From Jeotgalibacillus haloalkalitolerans (GTDB lineage Bacteria; Bacillota; Bacilli; Bacillales; Jeotgalibacillaceae): 64,000 bases of DNA. Positions 35,919-43,943 of this stretch are shown piece after piece; positions within the stretch are counted from its first letter, which is position 1, and each line of letters opens with the position of its first letter. A program made the position numbers and the translations under genes. Under the pieces are notes generated by a model. It did no database searches. It had not been told where the DNA came from and saw only the letters and a program-made list of their open reading frames with translations. The stretch is taken from contig NZ_JAXQNN010000005.1 of NCBI RefSeq assembly GCF_034427455.1, positions 124,001-188,000 of the forward strand, in the 5' to 3' direction.

Positions 35919-36227
35919 ATGGATATTGAAAACAAAGTAGAACAGGAAGCACGTCATACGGAACCTGAAAAGAAAGAAGAAATTCTTCAAAGCTTTGACC
36001 GCTTCAAGGATTACTTAGGCGATCAGGTATCTAAAGGTGAAAAACTGGGCCTCGGTGAAGAAGCACTTGCGAAAGGTGCTGAAAGAGTCGGAGATTACCT
36101 GGCTAAAAATGAAGAGCCTCGTAACCGTGAAGAAAAGCTTCTCCAGGAACTCTGGAAGCTTGGCGATAAAGAACAGCGTCACCAGCTGGCGCACCTGCTT
36201 GTCAGACTTGCACAATCAACGAACTGA
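35919..36227 (+). CDS. DUF3243 family protein (YmfJ-like)
   Basis: A 102-residue acidic, helical cytosolic protein with ILQSFDRFKDYLGDQVSKGEKLGLGEEALAKGAERVGDYLA (read in parts) and LLQELWKLGDKEQRHQLAHLLVRL, the DUF3243 pattern. Function is unknown in the family. ACAGGAGG precedes the ATG. A SigB-type promoter marks it as a likely general-stress gene here. Confidence 0.9.
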   Translation: MDIENKVEQEARHTEPEKKEEILQSFDRFKDYLGDQVSKGEKLGLGEEALAKGAERVGDYLAKNEEPRNREEKLLQELWKLGDKEQRHQLAHLLVRLAQSTN

Positions 36228-36232
36228 TATAG

Positions 36233-36264
36233 ACGAGAGCCTCCGCCTGGTTGCGGAGGCTTTT
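36233..36264 (+). terminator. Terminator of the DUF3243 gene
   Basis: GAGCCTCCGCCTGGTTGCGG then AGGCTTTTG: a perfect GCCTCCGC/GCGGAGGC stem. The following 200 bp to the padR promoter hold no gene I can support. Confidence 0.85.
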
Positions 36265-36462
36265 GTATGTCCGGGGCCGGTGTTGAATAATGCGGCTGGG
36301 TGATTCAATTAAATGGAGTGCCCCACTGGAGCTAAACCTCTTACCCCTGCGCATGATACAAATACGATCCCGATAAAACACCTGCCACACCCCTCCACCC
36401 CTATCCGAAAAATATGACTTTGTAAATTTAATGTTAAGATCCACATTCATCCCTTCACAACT

Positions 36463-36503
36463 TTGCAAACCCCTGTTAAGATGCTAATATCGATTTTCGA
36501 TAT
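36463..36503 (+). promoter_or_regulatory. padR-chrA promoter with PadR-type operator
   Basis: TTGCAA (36463-36468) and TAATAT (36485-36490), 16-bp spacer. A 7-3-7 palindrome ATATCGATTTTCGATAT (36487-36503) overlaps the -10 and the transcription start, a good place for autorepression by PadR. Confidence 0.8.
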
Positions 36504-36535
36504 CGAATTACGATTTCAATAAAGGGGACATGCGT

Positions 36536-36844
36536 ATGGATGATAAAATACTGCGAAAACTGTTTCTCGGCTTTATTCAGATCCACATTCTGCATCATGC
36601 ACTTGAGCATCCGATCTACGGAGCCTGGATGACTGAAGAGCTGCGTGAGCACGGCTATGAAATCAGCGCCGGTACACTCTATCCTATTCTTCACTCAATG
36701 GAAGCAGACGGCCTTTTGTTAAAAGAAGAACGAAAAGTCGACGGTCATATCAGAAAATACTATACGGCCACTGTCCGTGGTGAAGAAGTGTTAAAAGAAG
36801 CACGCAGCAAAGCGTATGAACTGTTTAAGGAAATCAAGGATTAA
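36536..36844 (+). CDS. PadR-family transcriptional regulator
   Basis: A 102-residue winged-helix protein: FIQIHILHHALEHPIYGAWMTEELREHGYEISAGTLYPILHSMEADGLL (read in parts) is the PadR DNA-binding domain. A short C-terminal helix (GEEVLKEARSKAYELFKEIKD) serves dimerisation. The ATG at 36536 is preferred because AAGGGG lies eight bases ahead; the ATG at 36530 is too close to it. It is followed 14 bp later by chrA, a pairing in which PadR is likely the chromate- or oxyanion-responsive repressor. Confidence 0.9.
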   Translation: MDDKILRKLFLGFIQIHILHHALEHPIYGAWMTEELREHGYEISAGTLYPILHSMEADGLLLKEERKVDGHIRKYYTATVRGEEVLKEARSKAYELFKEIKD

Positions 36845-36858
36845 GAAGGGAGATTCAT

Positions 36859-38028
36859 ATGAAAAGACAAGGATCATTACTTGAAATTTTACTTGTGTCA
36901 CTCCGTCTCGGATTAACTTCTTTCGGCGGGCCAATCGCCCACCTCGGTTATTTCAGAGATGAATATATTCAGAGAAGAAAATGGATGACTGATAAAACGT
37001 ATGCTGACCTGGTTGCACTCAGTCAGTTCTTACCCGGACCTGCGAGTTCTCAGGTCGGAATCGGAATTGGGGTTATGCGGGGCGGCCTGCTCGGGGGTCT
37101 GATATCATTTATTGGCTTTACCATGCCATCAGTCATCGTACTGATCATCTTCGCAATGATTGTATCAAGCTTTGACGTCTCAGACGCCGGCTGGCTCCAG
37201 GGTCTTAAGGTTGTCGCTGTTGCGGTTGTAGCGCATGCCATTATGGGAATGGCAAAAAATCTGACGCCCGACCTTCAGCGTAAAGCTATGGCACTTCTCG
37301 CGCTTTCTGTCACATTACTGTGGCAAACGACGATCAGTCAGGTCGTAGTCATTGTAATTGCCGGAATCGCAGGATTCTTTCTATTTAAAGGAGATACAAC
37401 TGAAAAAAATCCTGAATTTACATTCCCGGTATCTAAAAAGCTCGGCGCTGTCTTTCTTGCATTGTTCTTTGCACTCCTTGCCATTCTCCCTATTGCCCGG
37501 GAAATAACGACAGCAAACTGGATTGCAATGTTCGACAGCTTTTATCGTTCTGGTTCACTCGTATTCGGCGGCGGACACGTTGTACTTCCTTTACTGGAGC
37601 GTGAATTCGTCCCGACCGGCTGGCTGACTGAAGAAGAGTTCCTTGCAGGTTACGGTGCCGCACAGGCAGTTCCAGGTCCGTTATTTACATTCGCGGCTTA
37701 CATTGGTGCTGTAATTGGCGGCTGGCAGGGCGGACTGCTTGCAACTGCAGCGATCTTCCTTCCTGCGTTCCTCCTCATTCTTGGAGCACTTCCATTCTGG
37801 AATGCTTTAAGAACAAACCCAAAAATGAAAGCAGCATTTATGGGTGTAAATGCAGCAGTTGTCGGCATTCTGATCTCAGCCTTCTACTTCCCGATCTGGA
37901 CAAGCTCTATTCTGGAGCCGATCCACTTCGTACTGGCAGCATTTTTATTCAGCATGCTTGTGTTCTGGAAGCTTCCACCATGGGTTGTGGTGTTGACTGG
38001 TGCGGTTGCAGGGCTGTTGTTTCTGTAA
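36859..38028 (+). CDS. chrA: ChrA chromate transporter, full-length two-domain form
   Basis: A 389-residue membrane protein of two homologous halves. Half 1 has LGLTSFGGPIAHLGYFRDEY and LSQFLPGPASSQVGIGIG. Half 2 has SGSLVFGGGHVVLPLLERE and YGAAQAVPGPLFTFAAYIGA. These FGG and PGP motifs are the family signature. It exports chromate or a related oxyanion. Co-transcribed with padR (14-bp gap). Confidence 0.94.
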   Translation: MKRQGSLLEILLVSLRLGLTSFGGPIAHLGYFRDEYIQRRKWMTDKTYADLVALSQFLPGPASSQVGIGIGVMRGGLLGGLISFIGFTMPSVIVLIIFAMIVSSFDVSDAGWLQGLKVVAVAVVAHAIMGMAKNLTPDLQRKAMALLALSVTLLWQTTISQVVVIVIAGIAGFFLFKGDTTEKNPEFTFPVSKKLGAVFLALFFALLAILPIAREITTANWIAMFDSFYRSGSLVFGGGHVVLPLLEREFVPTGWLTEEEFLAGYGAAQAVPGPLFTFAAYIGAVIGGWQGGLLATAAIFLPAFLLILGALPFWNALRTNPKMKAAFMGVNAAVVGILISAFYFPIWTSSILEPIHFVLAAFLFSMLVFWKLPPWVVVLTGAVAGLLFL

Positions 38029-38088
38029 ATGAATAATAAGGATAATATTGTAAAGGTGATACAGTAACCTCCGTCCCCGCTGTATCGC

Positions 38089-38122
38089 AAAAAAGGAATC
38101 GCCCACCGGCGATTCCTTTTTT
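38089..38122. terminator. Bidirectional terminator between chrA and ytxH
   Basis: AAAAAAGGAATCGCC ... GGCGATTCCTTTTTT, perfect stem serving both convergent genes. Confidence 0.9.
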
Positions 38123-38129
38123 ACATTCT

Positions 38130-38678
38130 TTATTTATCGCGGCCTACATCACCCGGGATATCTCCCTGCGGTGTTGCGTCGACTGTGTTTTGGCTCTTTT
38201 TGTTCAGCTGGACAACAGAGTCGTTTGATGAGCCTGTTGATCCTGACTGTGAAGATACGCCTTCTTTGACTTCAGATCCTGCATCAGCAACCTGGCTGCC
38301 GATGTCTTTTGCATCTTCTGTAGCTTCCTTCGCTGTATCAACGATATCAGAAGCGCTGTCGCGGATAGCTTCTACCTGTGGCACGACATCTTCATTTACT
38401 TTTTCATATAGAGACTGTGCCTCGTTCATTGCATTTTTAAGCGTTGAGACAGCTGACTGGAAACGTCCTGACAGGTCATTTTTGAACTCGCCCGGATTAT
38501 CTTTTACGTTGCGTACAAAGCCGCTTGTAGATGATCCGATGTTCTTACTTCCTGTTTTCACCTGTTCTCTTGTGTTTGTGTCAAGAAGTGCAACTGCAGC
38601 ACCAACCGCTGCACCAACTAATACACCCATTAATAATTTGCTGCTGCCTTCATTTTTGCCGTTATAATTTTGTGCCAT
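38130..38678 (-). CDS. ytxH: YtxH-domain general-stress protein
   Basis: A 182-residue protein with one N-terminal membrane helix (SKLLMGVLVGAAVGAAVALL, residues ~13-32, the YtxH signature), followed by a hydrophilic region with LEA-like helices (AVSTLKNAMNEAQSLYEKVN) and a Ser/Asp/Gly-rich tail. YtxH of B. subtilis is induced through SigB and SigH. A SigB-type promoter is also present here. It is longer than the typical ~150 residues because of the tail. Confidence 0.88.
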   Translation of the reverse strand: MAQNYNGKNEGSSKLLMGVLVGAAVGAAVALLDTNTREQVKTGSKNIGSSTSGFVRNVKDNPGEFKNDLSGRFQSAVSTLKNAMNEAQSLYEKVNEDVVPQVEAIRDSASDIVDTAKEATEDAKDIGSQVADAGSEVKEGVSSQSGSTGSSNDSVVQLNKKSQNTVDATPQGDIPGDVGRDK

Positions 38679-38718
38679 GGTTAAATAGCCTCCTAAGATG
38701 TTTTGTATATTTAGGAGT

Positions 38719-38743
38719 CTACCCTTCTGTTATTCATTTAAAC
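38719..38743 (-). promoter_or_regulatory. Candidate SigB promoter of ytxH
   Basis: GTTTAA (38738-38743) and GGGTAG (38719-38724) on the minus strand with a 13-bp spacer, 40 bp upstream of the start. It lies just beyond the stop of the neighbouring gene. Confidence 0.82.
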
Positions 38744-38745
38744 AT

Positions 38746-39465
38746 TCAGACCGATTCTTTCAGCCTTGCCATCGCAAGCCATGTACCGAGCTCAGTTCTG
38801 CTGATACCAACGCCTACGTACCCTGAAGCCATGAAATCTCTTTGTCTTTCTGTTTTATCAGTTCTGACAAAAATATATGAATCTTTATCAACAAAAAGCT
38901 TTTGTTTCAGCGGTTTGTAAAAAATATAGCGTGGCATATTACCATATTTCAATTTCACATCCACTACGACCATTTCCTGCTTGAACTTGTCACGCATGCT
39001 TGGCAGGTTTGACGGTGAGACTGTACAGCAGACGTGTTCAAAGTATGGATTTGTGAATTTCAGTTCCTGCATGATCACTTTAGCCATTGTCTGCTGAAGA
39101 CCGTTGCCGCGGTAATCAGGATCCACAAGTGAAATTTCCTGGTGTACAACCTTCATCTGTTCTTCATATGACAGTCCGAGATCCCTGCCCAGATTTTCTT
39201 CATCATCCCCCGGGAAAAGCAGTGCGCGGACCGCAATCAGCCGGTTTTCCACATACACCCCGACCAGGATGCCTCCTTCACCTAAGACATATTGTATTTC
39301 TTCATCTGTCAGCGGCTGAAGTGTTACCTGGTCTTCAAGCCCTGCAACAATTTTATGCTGAAATGCTTTGAATTCATCAAATTGATTATCCGTCAGCTGT
39401 CTCATGACATATTGTGTTTTCACGTTGTCAGATTTTCTGACAGCTTCTCCCTGATATAACTCCAT
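38746..39465 (-). CDS. GNAT-fold N-acetyltransferase, long form
   Basis: A 239-residue protein. Start chosen at the ATG at 39465 (MELYQGEAVRKS), with AAAGGAGATC upstream. The GNAT core includes GILVGVYVENRLIAVRALLFPG, QEISLVDPDYRGNGLQQTMAKVIM (acetyl-CoA loop, R-G-N-G) and CCTVSPSNLPSMRDKFKQEM. A C-terminal beta extension (PRYIFYKPLKQKLFVDKDSY) follows. The substrate is unknown. Confidence 0.8.
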   Translation of the reverse strand: MELYQGEAVRKSDNVKTQYVMRQLTDNQFDEFKAFQHKIVAGLEDQVTLQPLTDEEIQYVLGEGGILVGVYVENRLIAVRALLFPGDDEENLGRDLGLSYEEQMKVVHQEISLVDPDYRGNGLQQTMAKVIMQELKFTNPYFEHVCCTVSPSNLPSMRDKFKQEMVVVDVKLKYGNMPRYIFYKPLKQKLFVDKDSYIFVRTDKTERQRDFMASGYVGVGISRTELGTWLAMARLKESV

Positions 39466-39547
39466 AAGTTGATCTCCTTTACGTTCCATCTGAATTAATT
39501 GATAATTAATGTTAGTTTAACACGTTAAAATCAAAGGTGTGAAAGAT

Positions 39548-40045
39548 TTGAAAATCATTGTACTCTCAGATACGCACATGCCCAGAATGGCGAAGTCACT
39601 TCCACCCAGACTTTTAAAAGAATTAAATACAGTTGATTTGATTCTTCATACAGGGGACTTTAACACAATAGAAGTCCTCCATGAACTCGAACAGTTTGCG
39701 CCGGTGCTAGGCGTTGTGGGAAATGCAGATGATGAAGCTGTCCTTAAAGTGCTGCCTGAAAAACAGATTGTCGACGTCGGTTCATTTAAAATCGGGATGG
39801 TTCATGGTCACGGAAAAGGAAAAACGACTGAAAAAAGAGCCCTGGAAGCTTTTTCAGATGACAGGATTGATCTGCTGATCTACGGTCACTCGCATATTCC
39901 TTCTTTTAAAACAGTGAATGGCCTGCAGGTCCTGAATCCGGGGTCCCCGACAGATAAAAGAAGACAGAAGCAGTTTTCTTTTGTCGTGTTGACGGTTGAG
40001 GATACGTTAGGTGTGGAATTTATCTATTATGATAGTAAAAAATAG
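39548..40045 (+). CDS. YfcE-type metallophosphoesterase (YsnB-like)
   Basis: A 165-residue calcineurin-like phosphoesterase: IIVLSDTHMPRMA (Asp, His), LILHTGDFNTIEV, VVGNADDEAV (Asn), GMVHGHG and LIYGHSHIPS form the full dimetal set. I start it at TTG 39548 since AAAGGTG lies seven bases ahead; an earlier GTG overlaps that site. The family hydrolyses phosphodiesters in vitro; the physiological substrate is unclear. It is followed 11 bp later by a dehydrogenase gene. Confidence 0.88.
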   Translation: MKIIVLSDTHMPRMAKSLPPRLLKELNTVDLILHTGDFNTIEVLHELEQFAPVLGVVGNADDEAVLKVLPEKQIVDVGSFKIGMVHGHGKGKTTEKRALEAFSDDRIDLLIYGHSHIPSFKTVNGLQVLNPGSPTDKRRQKQFSFVVLTVEDTLGVEFIYYDSKK

Positions 40046-40056
40046 GAGGAATTCAA

Positions 40057-41013
40057 ATGGAGAAAAAATTAGTGATTGCACATGACCTTGAAGAGAACCT
40101 GGTAAAGGCAGCTGAAGAAGCAGCTCCCGGTTGGACAGTCATAACCGGAAAAGATGAAGATCAGTGGGGGCCTCGCCTGAAAGATGCAACTGTAATTGCA
40201 GGATGGAAGAAAGCGATGACACCTTACCTTGATCAGGCTGAAAATCTTGAGTGGATACAGTCCTGGAGTGCCGGGATCGACAGTCACCCGCTTGAAGCGT
40301 TTGAAAAGCATAATATTAAGCTGACAAGTGCAAACGGTGTTCATGCGTTTCCAATTGCTGAAACCATTTTTGCAATGATGCTTGGCTGGACCCGCCATAT
40401 TCATACATACACCCGGCAGCAGCAAGAGAAAAAATGGCATCATGCCGGATTAAAGCTTGAATTGCACGGGAAGAAGCTTGCCCTATTAGGTGCCGGAGCA
40501 ATCGGTAAGGAAACAGCTAAGATTGCTAAAGCATTTGGCATGGAAGTTGCAGGGTTCCGCAGAAGTGGTGAAAAGGAAGAGTATTTTGACGAAATGTATC
40601 AGCTTGATCAGCTTCATCAGGTTCTGCCTGACTGTGATTATATTGTCATTACATTACCACTTACAAAGGAAACAAACGGTCTATTTACTGCAGAAACATT
40701 TGAGCAGATGAAGCCGGAGAGTTTTCTTGTGAATATCGGACGTGGTGAAATTATTGATGAGAAAGCCATGGTTCAGGCGCTGAAGGAAGGGGAAATTGCT
40801 GGAGCAGGGCTTGATGTATTTGCAACAGAACCGCTGCCTGAAGACAGCCCGCTGTGGGAAATGGACAATGTCATCGTCACCCCACACACAGCAGGGTCAA
40901 CGGAATATTACAATGCCCGTGTGATCAGGGATATCCTGATTCCTAATCTGAAATCATTCATTAATGATGAGAAGCTGAGTGTGAATGTGGTGGATTACCA
41001 GAAGGGATATTAA
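40057..41013 (+). CDS. D-2-hydroxyacid dehydrogenase family protein
   Basis: A 318-residue NAD(P)-dependent enzyme. The nucleotide fold has LLGAGAIGKETAKIAKAFG. Catalytic residues appear as Arg in VNIGRGEIIDE, Glu in DVFATEPLPED and His in VIVTPHTAG. The family covers glyoxylate/hydroxypyruvate reductases and phosphoglycerate dehydrogenase relatives; there is no ACT or extra domain, so serA is unlikely. The substrate cannot be assigned. Likely an operon with the phosphoesterase. Confidence 0.88.
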   Translation: MEKKLVIAHDLEENLVKAAEEAAPGWTVITGKDEDQWGPRLKDATVIAGWKKAMTPYLDQAENLEWIQSWSAGIDSHPLEAFEKHNIKLTSANGVHAFPIAETIFAMMLGWTRHIHTYTRQQQEKKWHHAGLKLELHGKKLALLGAGAIGKETAKIAKAFGMEVAGFRRSGEKEEYFDEMYQLDQLHQVLPDCDYIVITLPLTKETNGLFTAETFEQMKPESFLVNIGRGEIIDEKAMVQALKEGEIAGAGLDVFATEPLPEDSPLWEMDNVIVTPHTAGSTEYYNARVIRDILIPNLKSFINDEKLSVNVVDYQKGY

Positions 41014-41017
41014 ATAC

Positions 41018-41198
41018 ACTTTATTATATTGGCTGATGCTTTCCGCTTCAGGGGGACGCTTTCCGTCGGTGGACCGTTTTTTGGTCCTGTCCTTGAGCCC
41101 GCAGGCTTCGCCATGGCCTCACACGTCCCTTCCTGCGAGCCGCCCCCTTATGCTCCAATCACCAGCTGTGCAGAAACAACAATGGACTTTAACAAAGC
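41018..41198 (+). repeat. Inverted-repeat element related to the GC-rich family, full copy
   Basis: The right end (complement GCTTTGTTAAAGTCCATTG) mirrors the left end of the 15.1-kb element. The left end here (CTTTATTATATTGGCTGATG) has drifted. The interior has CCGCTTCAGGGGGACGCTTTCC, a Pro/Gly-coding-like GC core and CCAATCACCAGCTGTGCAG. It lies directly after the dehydrogenase stop. Confidence 0.8.
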
Positions 41199-41204
41199 GT
41201 AAAT

Positions 41205-41248
41205 AAAAAACCTGAACATCCAGTGAAATTCGGATGTTCAGGTTTTTT
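41205..41248. terminator. Bidirectional terminator before the rhodanese pair
   Basis: AAAAAACCTGAACATC ... GATGTTCAGGTTTTTT with a 12-nt loop. Confidence 0.9.
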
Positions 41249-41256
41249 AAGTTGAA

Positions 41257-41553
41257 TTATTCAGTCTTCCCCTGCCAGTTCATCATGCCGCCTGACATAT
41301 TGGTTACGCTGTAGCCCTGTCCTTCAAGATACTGCGTGCCCATTGTGCTGCGGCCGCCTGATGCACAGACAACGATATACTCTTTCGATTTATCCAGCTC
41401 CTGCTTACGGAATTCAAGCAGGCCGAGCGGGATGTTTACTGCACCGGGAATCTTCCCGCCTTTTACTTCTTCCGCTTCTCTTACATCCAGAATATGAAGC
41501 TCTTCATTTGCATTTAACTTCTGTTCTACTTCAGTTGGCATAATTGATTTCAT
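41257..41553 (-). CDS. Single-domain rhodanese (sulfurtransferase)
   Basis: A 98-residue rhodanese: LHILDVREAEEVKGGKIPGAVNIPLGLL and the active loop VVCASGGRSTMG with Cys as persulfide carrier. The start is the ATG at 41553; its GGAGG site lies inside the end of the upstream gene, so the two are translationally linked. It moves sulfane sulfur in the cytosol. A CstR-type operator in the shared promoter ties it to persulfide stress. Confidence 0.93.
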   Translation of the reverse strand: MKSIMPTEVEQKLNANEELHILDVREAEEVKGGKIPGAVNIPLGLLEFRKQELDKSKEYIVVCASGGRSTMGTQYLEGQGYSVTNMSGGMMNWQGKTE

Positions 41554-41554
41554 T

Positions 41555-41926
41555 TTAATAACCTCCACATTTTTTTAATTTAACTACTCCAGCCTCAGAC
41601 TTCTGGAGGAGAGTCATTTTATTGACCATGTACCCTTTGCTTTTCAGAAAACGGATTCCAAGCTTCAGGTCTACATGATCTGATGCGATGACATGTATAT
41701 TTTCTTTCGGCAATTCTTTATAAAATCGTTTCAGGTAAGCATATGGAATATGCTGAAACGGGGAAAATCTGTTTACGGTTGAATCGTTATATGGCCTTAA
41801 GTCAACAACCACTTCTGACTGGTTCATCTGGTCTTCAGGTACACACTCTACACCGTTTACAGGGGCATAGCGTTTATAAATTGAAATGAGTGCAATGACG
41901 ATTGCTGCAATGAGTAATAATTCCAC
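41555..41926 (-). CDS. Membrane-anchored rhodanese-like protein lacking the active cysteine
   Basis: A 123-residue protein. One N-terminal helix (LLLIAAIVIALISIY) anchors it; the rest follows the rhodanese fold (SEVVDLRPYNDSTV, ENIHVIASDHVDLKLGIRFLKSKGY). The active loop is ASDHVDLK, without Cys, so it cannot form a persulfide there. It may be a membrane docking or sensing partner for the active rhodanese encoded 1 bp downstream. First gene behind the CstR-type promoter. Confidence 0.82.
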   Translation of the reverse strand: MELLLIAAIVIALISIYKRYAPVNGVECVPEDQMNQSEVVVDLRPYNDSTVNRFSPFQHIPYAYLKRFYKELPKENIHVIASDHVDLKLGIRFLKSKGYMVNKMTLLQKSEAGVVKLKKCGGY

Positions 41927-41958
41927 TCCAACACCACCTCTTAAAGTTTACATTGATT

Positions 41959-41987
41959 ATATTATACCCCCAGGGGCATATAGTCAA
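41959..41987 (-). promoter_or_regulatory. CstR-type operator-promoter of the rhodanese pair
   Basis: TTGACT (41982-41987) and TAATAT (41959-41964) with a 17-bp spacer that holds ATGCCCCTGGGGGTA, the same arrangement as at cstR 23 kb away. Confidence 0.85.
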
Positions 41988-42056
41988 GCGGAAAGTTTTT
42001 GCGTATTAACCCTTTTTTCTTCTATACTGTTAGTAGAAATTTCAGGAGGTCAAACG

Positions 42057-42431
42057 ATGAAATTATGGATCAACCGAATTAGCTCAATTCTCACACTTGC
42101 TGCACTTACCATGGTATTCGTGCGGTTTTTCTTTCCGGATGTCACGCCGTTTCTGACAACGGGCATACTTTTTATTCTATTCTTTGTCTTTTTAGCCGTA
42201 TCTATTGTAACCTTTGATCCAAAAGCCTCAAAGCGTGACGAACTGGTCGGTCTGCCGGTGACTATTTATTTTTCGGTTCTGGTCGTATTTCTGCAGTTGA
42301 TCGGTGGCAAAACGGATACCCCGCTCAGCATTGATCAGCCTTTTTTATGGATCGCGATTGCCCTCGGGATATGGCTTGATATTAAAAGAACCCGAAAAAA
42401 TAAGAAAGACAGAGAAAAAAGCGCCGCATAG
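42057..42431 (+). CDS. Small four-helix membrane protein, unknown function
   Basis: A 124-residue protein with hydrophobic segments at about 8-25, 33-51, 65-83 and 92-108, and a charged tail (RTRKNKKDREKSAA). I do not recognise a family. AGGAGG lies seven bases before the ATG. Monocistronic with its own terminator; divergent from the rhodanese pair, close enough (about 70 bp from the CstR-type site) to share the control region. Confidence 0.75.
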   Translation: MKLWINRISSILTLAALTMVFVRFFFPDVTPFLTTGILFILFFVFLAVSIVTFDPKASKRDELVGLPVTIYFSVLVVFLQLIGGKTDTPLSIDQPFLWIAIALGIWLDIKRTRKNKKDREKSAA

Positions 42432-42441
42432 GCGCTTTTTT
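42415..42441. terminator. Bidirectional terminator
   Basis: AAAAAAGCGCC GCATA GGCGCTTTTTT, shared by the convergent genes on both sides. Confidence 0.9.
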
Positions 42442-42980
42442 CAATCTGCGTATATTGAATAAATCAAATGATCTGTCCATTCGCCGTTTTCATGAATAAA
42501 CTTTTTCCGTGTGCACTCATATGCCATCCCGGCTTTTTCTGCTGTTTTAACAGAGGCCGTATTATCTAAATTGATCTGAGCTTCCAGTCTGTGCAGGTTC
42601 AGCTTTTCAAATGCCATGCGGATGAGCCCTTTAAGACTTTCTGTTCCGTAGCCCTCTCCCCAAAACTGGTTATGCAATGCGTAACCACCAGAAGCCCACT
42701 GTGTGTCGTCACGCTGTAAAATCAGCATATCAACGTGACCCAGTAACGTCTGGTCCTCTTTCCTCACAACTGCAAAGACATAAATATGATCGTCTTCTGC
42801 CCATTTATCAAAACGTTCAATTTTCTCTTCAAATAGATCCGCGGTAAATCCGGTCAGATCAATATACCCCTCATCATATTGATGCTGAGAAGGCTGTCTG
42901 CTGCTGATCTGCTTCTTGTATTCTTCAAAGTCTTCTTTTTCAAACGGTCTTAACAGGATTCTTTCCATTTCTAATTTCAT
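42441..42980 (-). CDS. RimJ/RimL-type GNAT acetyltransferase
   Basis: A 179-residue GNAT enzyme: MERILLRPFEKEDFEEYKK, GYALHNQFWGEGYGTESLKGLI (acetyl-CoA loop), LHRLEAQINLDNTASVKTAEKAGM (read in parts) typical of ribosomal-protein or antibiotic/amino-acid N-acetyltransferases. The start is the ATG at 42980 with AGAGGTGA upstream. The substrate is unknown. Confidence 0.88.
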   Translation of the reverse strand: MKLEMERILLRPFEKEDFEEYKKQISSRQPSQHQYDEGYIDLTGFTADLFEEKIERFDKWAEDDHIYVFAVVRKEDQTLLGHVDMLILQRDDTQWASGGYALHNQFWGEGYGTESLKGLIRMAFEKLNLHRLEAQINLDNTASVKTAEKAGMAYECTRKKFIHENGEWTDHLIYSIYAD

Positions 42981-43049
42981 ACAATCACCTCTTACAGATC
43001 TGACCATTTACCCTTATACTGAGAAGAAAAGAAAATCCAGGTGAGTTTG

Positions 43050-43919
43050 ATGAGATCTGCTTCTATTTTATTTGTATTGTTTGCTGCTGTCCTTTGGGGG
43101 ACGACCGGGACAGCTCAGTCGTTTGCACCTGCTGGTACGCACCCTGTTGCATTCGGCGCCTTCAGATTATGTATTGGCGGTGCAGCACTCCTGCTATTTT
43201 CAATTTTGCAGCGGAATTTTTCTATTTCCGGCTGGCCGCTCCAGTCATTAATCGCTGCTGCATTATGTATGGCTTTTTATCAGCCTTTTTTCTTTTCAGC
43301 TGTCCTGATGACAGGTGTGGCAGTCGGGACCGTAACAGCCATCGGTTCTGCACCGATCATTGCCGGTCTGCTTGAATGGCTGTTGTATAAAAGAATCCCT
43401 GACAGTAAATGGTGGCTCGCGACAATGACCGCGATCACAGGTTGTGTATTGCTGTTTGCTAACCCCGAAGCCATTACGGTTGATCCGGTCGGCATGCTGC
43501 TGGCGCTTGGTGCAGGCACAGCCTTTGCAACATACACCATTGTCAGCAAGGAACTATTAAATACGCACCCTCCTGACACTGTCACAGCGGTCGTATTCAC
43601 GATTGCTGCGATCATACTTGCCCCGGCCCTGCTGTTCTTTGATCTGAGCTGGATTGCAACACCGGCGGGCATCGGTACAGGCCTTTATATCGGTATCATC
43701 GCAACTGCACTCGCTTATTTAATGTTTGCGAGAGGTCTTAAAGGAATCAAATCGTCCACTGCGGTTACACTCTCACTCGCAGAGCCGATGACAGCTGCGC
43801 TTTTAGGCGTCATGCTGGTTGGTGAAGCACTGTCTCTGCTCTCATGGACGGGCGTTTTACTGCTCATGATGTCGATCGTCATCCTGTCTTTCAAGCGAAA
43901 AACAGAAGCAAGGGTATGA
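43050..43919 (+). CDS. EamA/DMT-superfamily permease
   Basis: A 289-residue, ten-helix transporter of two EamA halves: LWGTTGTAQSFAPAGTHPVAFGAFR in the first and LALGAGTAFATYTIVSKELL in the second, and the closing AEPMTAALLGVMLVGEAL motif. Family members export amino acids or metabolites. Start at ATG 43050 with AGGTGA five bases upstream. The terminator overlaps its stop. Confidence 0.9.
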   Translation: MRSASILFVLFAAVLWGTTGTAQSFAPAGTHPVAFGAFRLCIGGAALLLFSILQRNFSISGWPLQSLIAAALCMAFYQPFFFSAVLMTGVAVGTVTAIGSAPIIAGLLEWLLYKRIPDSKWWLATMTAITGCVLLFANPEAITVDPVGMLLALGAGTAFATYTIVSKELLNTHPPDTVTAVVFTIAAIILAPALLFFDLSWIATPAGIGTGLYIGIIATALAYLMFARGLKGIKSSTAVTLSLAEPMTAALLGVMLVGEALSLLSWTGVLLLMMSIVILSFKRKTEARV

Positions 43920-43938
43920 CAGACCCTGCTTCTGTTTT
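43905..43938. terminator. Terminator shared by the DMT permease and oxidoreductase genes
   Basis: AGAAGCAAGGGT and ACCCTGCTTCTGTTTT form a stem overlapping the permease stop; it also lies just past the convergent gene's stop. Confidence 0.75.
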
Positions 43939-43943
43939 ATTAC

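Noticed and set aside
38185-38667. 160-codon open frame antisense to ytxH
   Set aside because: Shadow caused by Ser/Asp-rich codons of ytxH; no independent evidence.
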